Assembly (NCBI RefSeq): GCF_900104515.1
Contig: NZ_FNJL01000007.1
Coordinates: 124,001-188,000, forward strand
DNA length: 64,000 nt
Direction: 5' to 3'
DNA from: Paracidovorax cattleyae
GTDB taxonomy: Bacteria > Pseudomonadota > Gammaproteobacteria > Burkholderiales > Burkholderiaceae_C
A program made the position numbers and the translations under genes. This document shows positions 63,551 through 64,000 of this stretch, in pieces. Each line of letters opens with the position of its first letter. The stretch's first letter is position 1. Below the pieces are notes generated by a model. The model saw nothing but the letters and a program-made list of their open reading frames with translations, searched no databases and had not been told where the DNA came from.

Positions 63551-64000
63551 ATGCAATTGCTTCTCGTGGAAGACGACCCCGCCATGCAGGCCACGCTGCA
63601 GCGCTCGCTCGCGCGCCGCGGCATGGAGGTGACCGCGCTCGGCGACGGCCTGGCAGCGCTGGCACATTGGGCTTCGCGCCCGCCCGACGCTGTCGTGCTG
63701 GACCTGACGCTGCCCGGGCTGGACGGCCTGCAGGTGCTGCAGCAGGCGCGGGCCCGGGGCCTGCGCACGCCGGTGCTGCTGCTCACCGCCCGCGGCACCG
63801 TGGGCGACCGGGTGCTGGGCCTCAATGCCGGCGCCGACGACTACCTGCCCAAGCCGTTCGACCTGGACGAACTGGAAGCGCGCCTGCGCGCTCTCGTGCG
63901 ACGGCTGGGCGACCTCTCCGAGACGCGGCCGCCCGCGCCCTCCTCCGTGTCCATCGGCGCCATACGCTACGAGAAGGACAGCGGGGCCATCTACCGCGAT
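63551..64000 (+). CDS. tctD: Response regulator of the TctD (OmpR) type, 3' end missing
   Basis: The first 150 codons of an OmpR/PhoB-type regulator run off the right edge. The receiver domain (about 1-115) is complete: acidic pocket Glu7-Asp8-Asp9, phosphoacceptor aspartate in VVLDLTLPGLDG (about residue 51), LLTARG, and Lys in LPKPFDL. The beginning of the winged-helix domain follows. Divergent placement from tctC with 129 bases between is the usual tctD-tctCBA arrangement, so it should activate the transporter genes in response to a TctE kinase that probably lies beyond the window. Confidence 0.9.
   Translation, partial: MQLLLVEDDPAMQATLQRSLARRGMEVTALGDGLAALAHWASRPPDAVVLDLTLPGLDGLQVLQQARARGLRTPVLLLTARGTVGDRVLGLNAGADDYLPKPFDLDELEARLRALVRRLGDLSETRPPAPSSVSIGAIRYEKDSGAIYRD

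Overview
The window is GC-rich (roughly two-thirds G+C by eye), densely coded DNA from a betaproteobacterial chromosome. The best fit is a member of the Comamonadaceae close to Acidovorax. This rests on the glyA-nrdR pair, a TctC/Bug-type tripartite tricarboxylate transporter with its TctD regulator, a 3-hydroxybutyrate oligomer hydrolase, and a short GC-rich intergenic hairpin of a kind I associate with that family. The genus is inferred, not proven. No insertion sequence, prophage, CRISPR array or rRNA was seen.

Layout. (1) 1-6060, minus strand: histidine utilisation. A three-gene ABC transporter is followed by the repressor hutC, then hutH and a hutU cut by the window edge. Three TGTA-type palindromes fit HutC operators, two before hutH and one before the transporter, so the transporter is probably part of the hut regulon. 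(2) 6464-18199, plus strand: ten tightly packed genes. They encode a stressosome (RsbR, RsbS, RsbT), a fused anti-sigma-type kinase/PP2C phosphatase, three histidine kinases (two of them hybrids), a biliverdin-producing heme oxygenase, a bacteriophytochrome kinase and a receiver-only response regulator. This apparent wiring of a stressosome to red/far-red light sensing is the most interesting feature of the window. (3) 18512-30294, plus strand: an alpha-glucan/trehalose operon, glgC-glgX-treZ-malQ/treY fusion-glgA, in which every junction is a 4-base overlap. ADP-glucose is polymerised by GlgA, the glucan is debranched by GlgX and rearranged by MalQ, and it is converted to trehalose by TreY and TreZ. 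No branching enzyme is present here. (4) 30353-37361: a small unknown ORF, a short-chain dehydrogenase, RNase R, two identical tRNA-Leu(CAG) genes, and a large DUF349 protein. The rnr start codon abuts the divergent tRNA promoter. (5) 37601-53926: a DUF748 envelope protein, a lytic transglycosylase, glyA behind a ZTP-type riboswitch, nrdR, an EF-hand membrane protein, aroC, a CBS-domain protein, metY, an alpha/beta hydrolase, a HAD phosphatase, hemH and a small phasin-like protein. (6) 54040-64000: a secreted 3-hydroxybutyrate oligomer hydrolase, a Fur-box-preceded siderophore receptor/PepSY cassette, tctCBA, and the start of tctD at the right edge.

Start codons were chosen from family alignment by eye, ribosome-binding sites and translational overlaps. 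Coordinates of such starts can differ by a few codons from other annotations.
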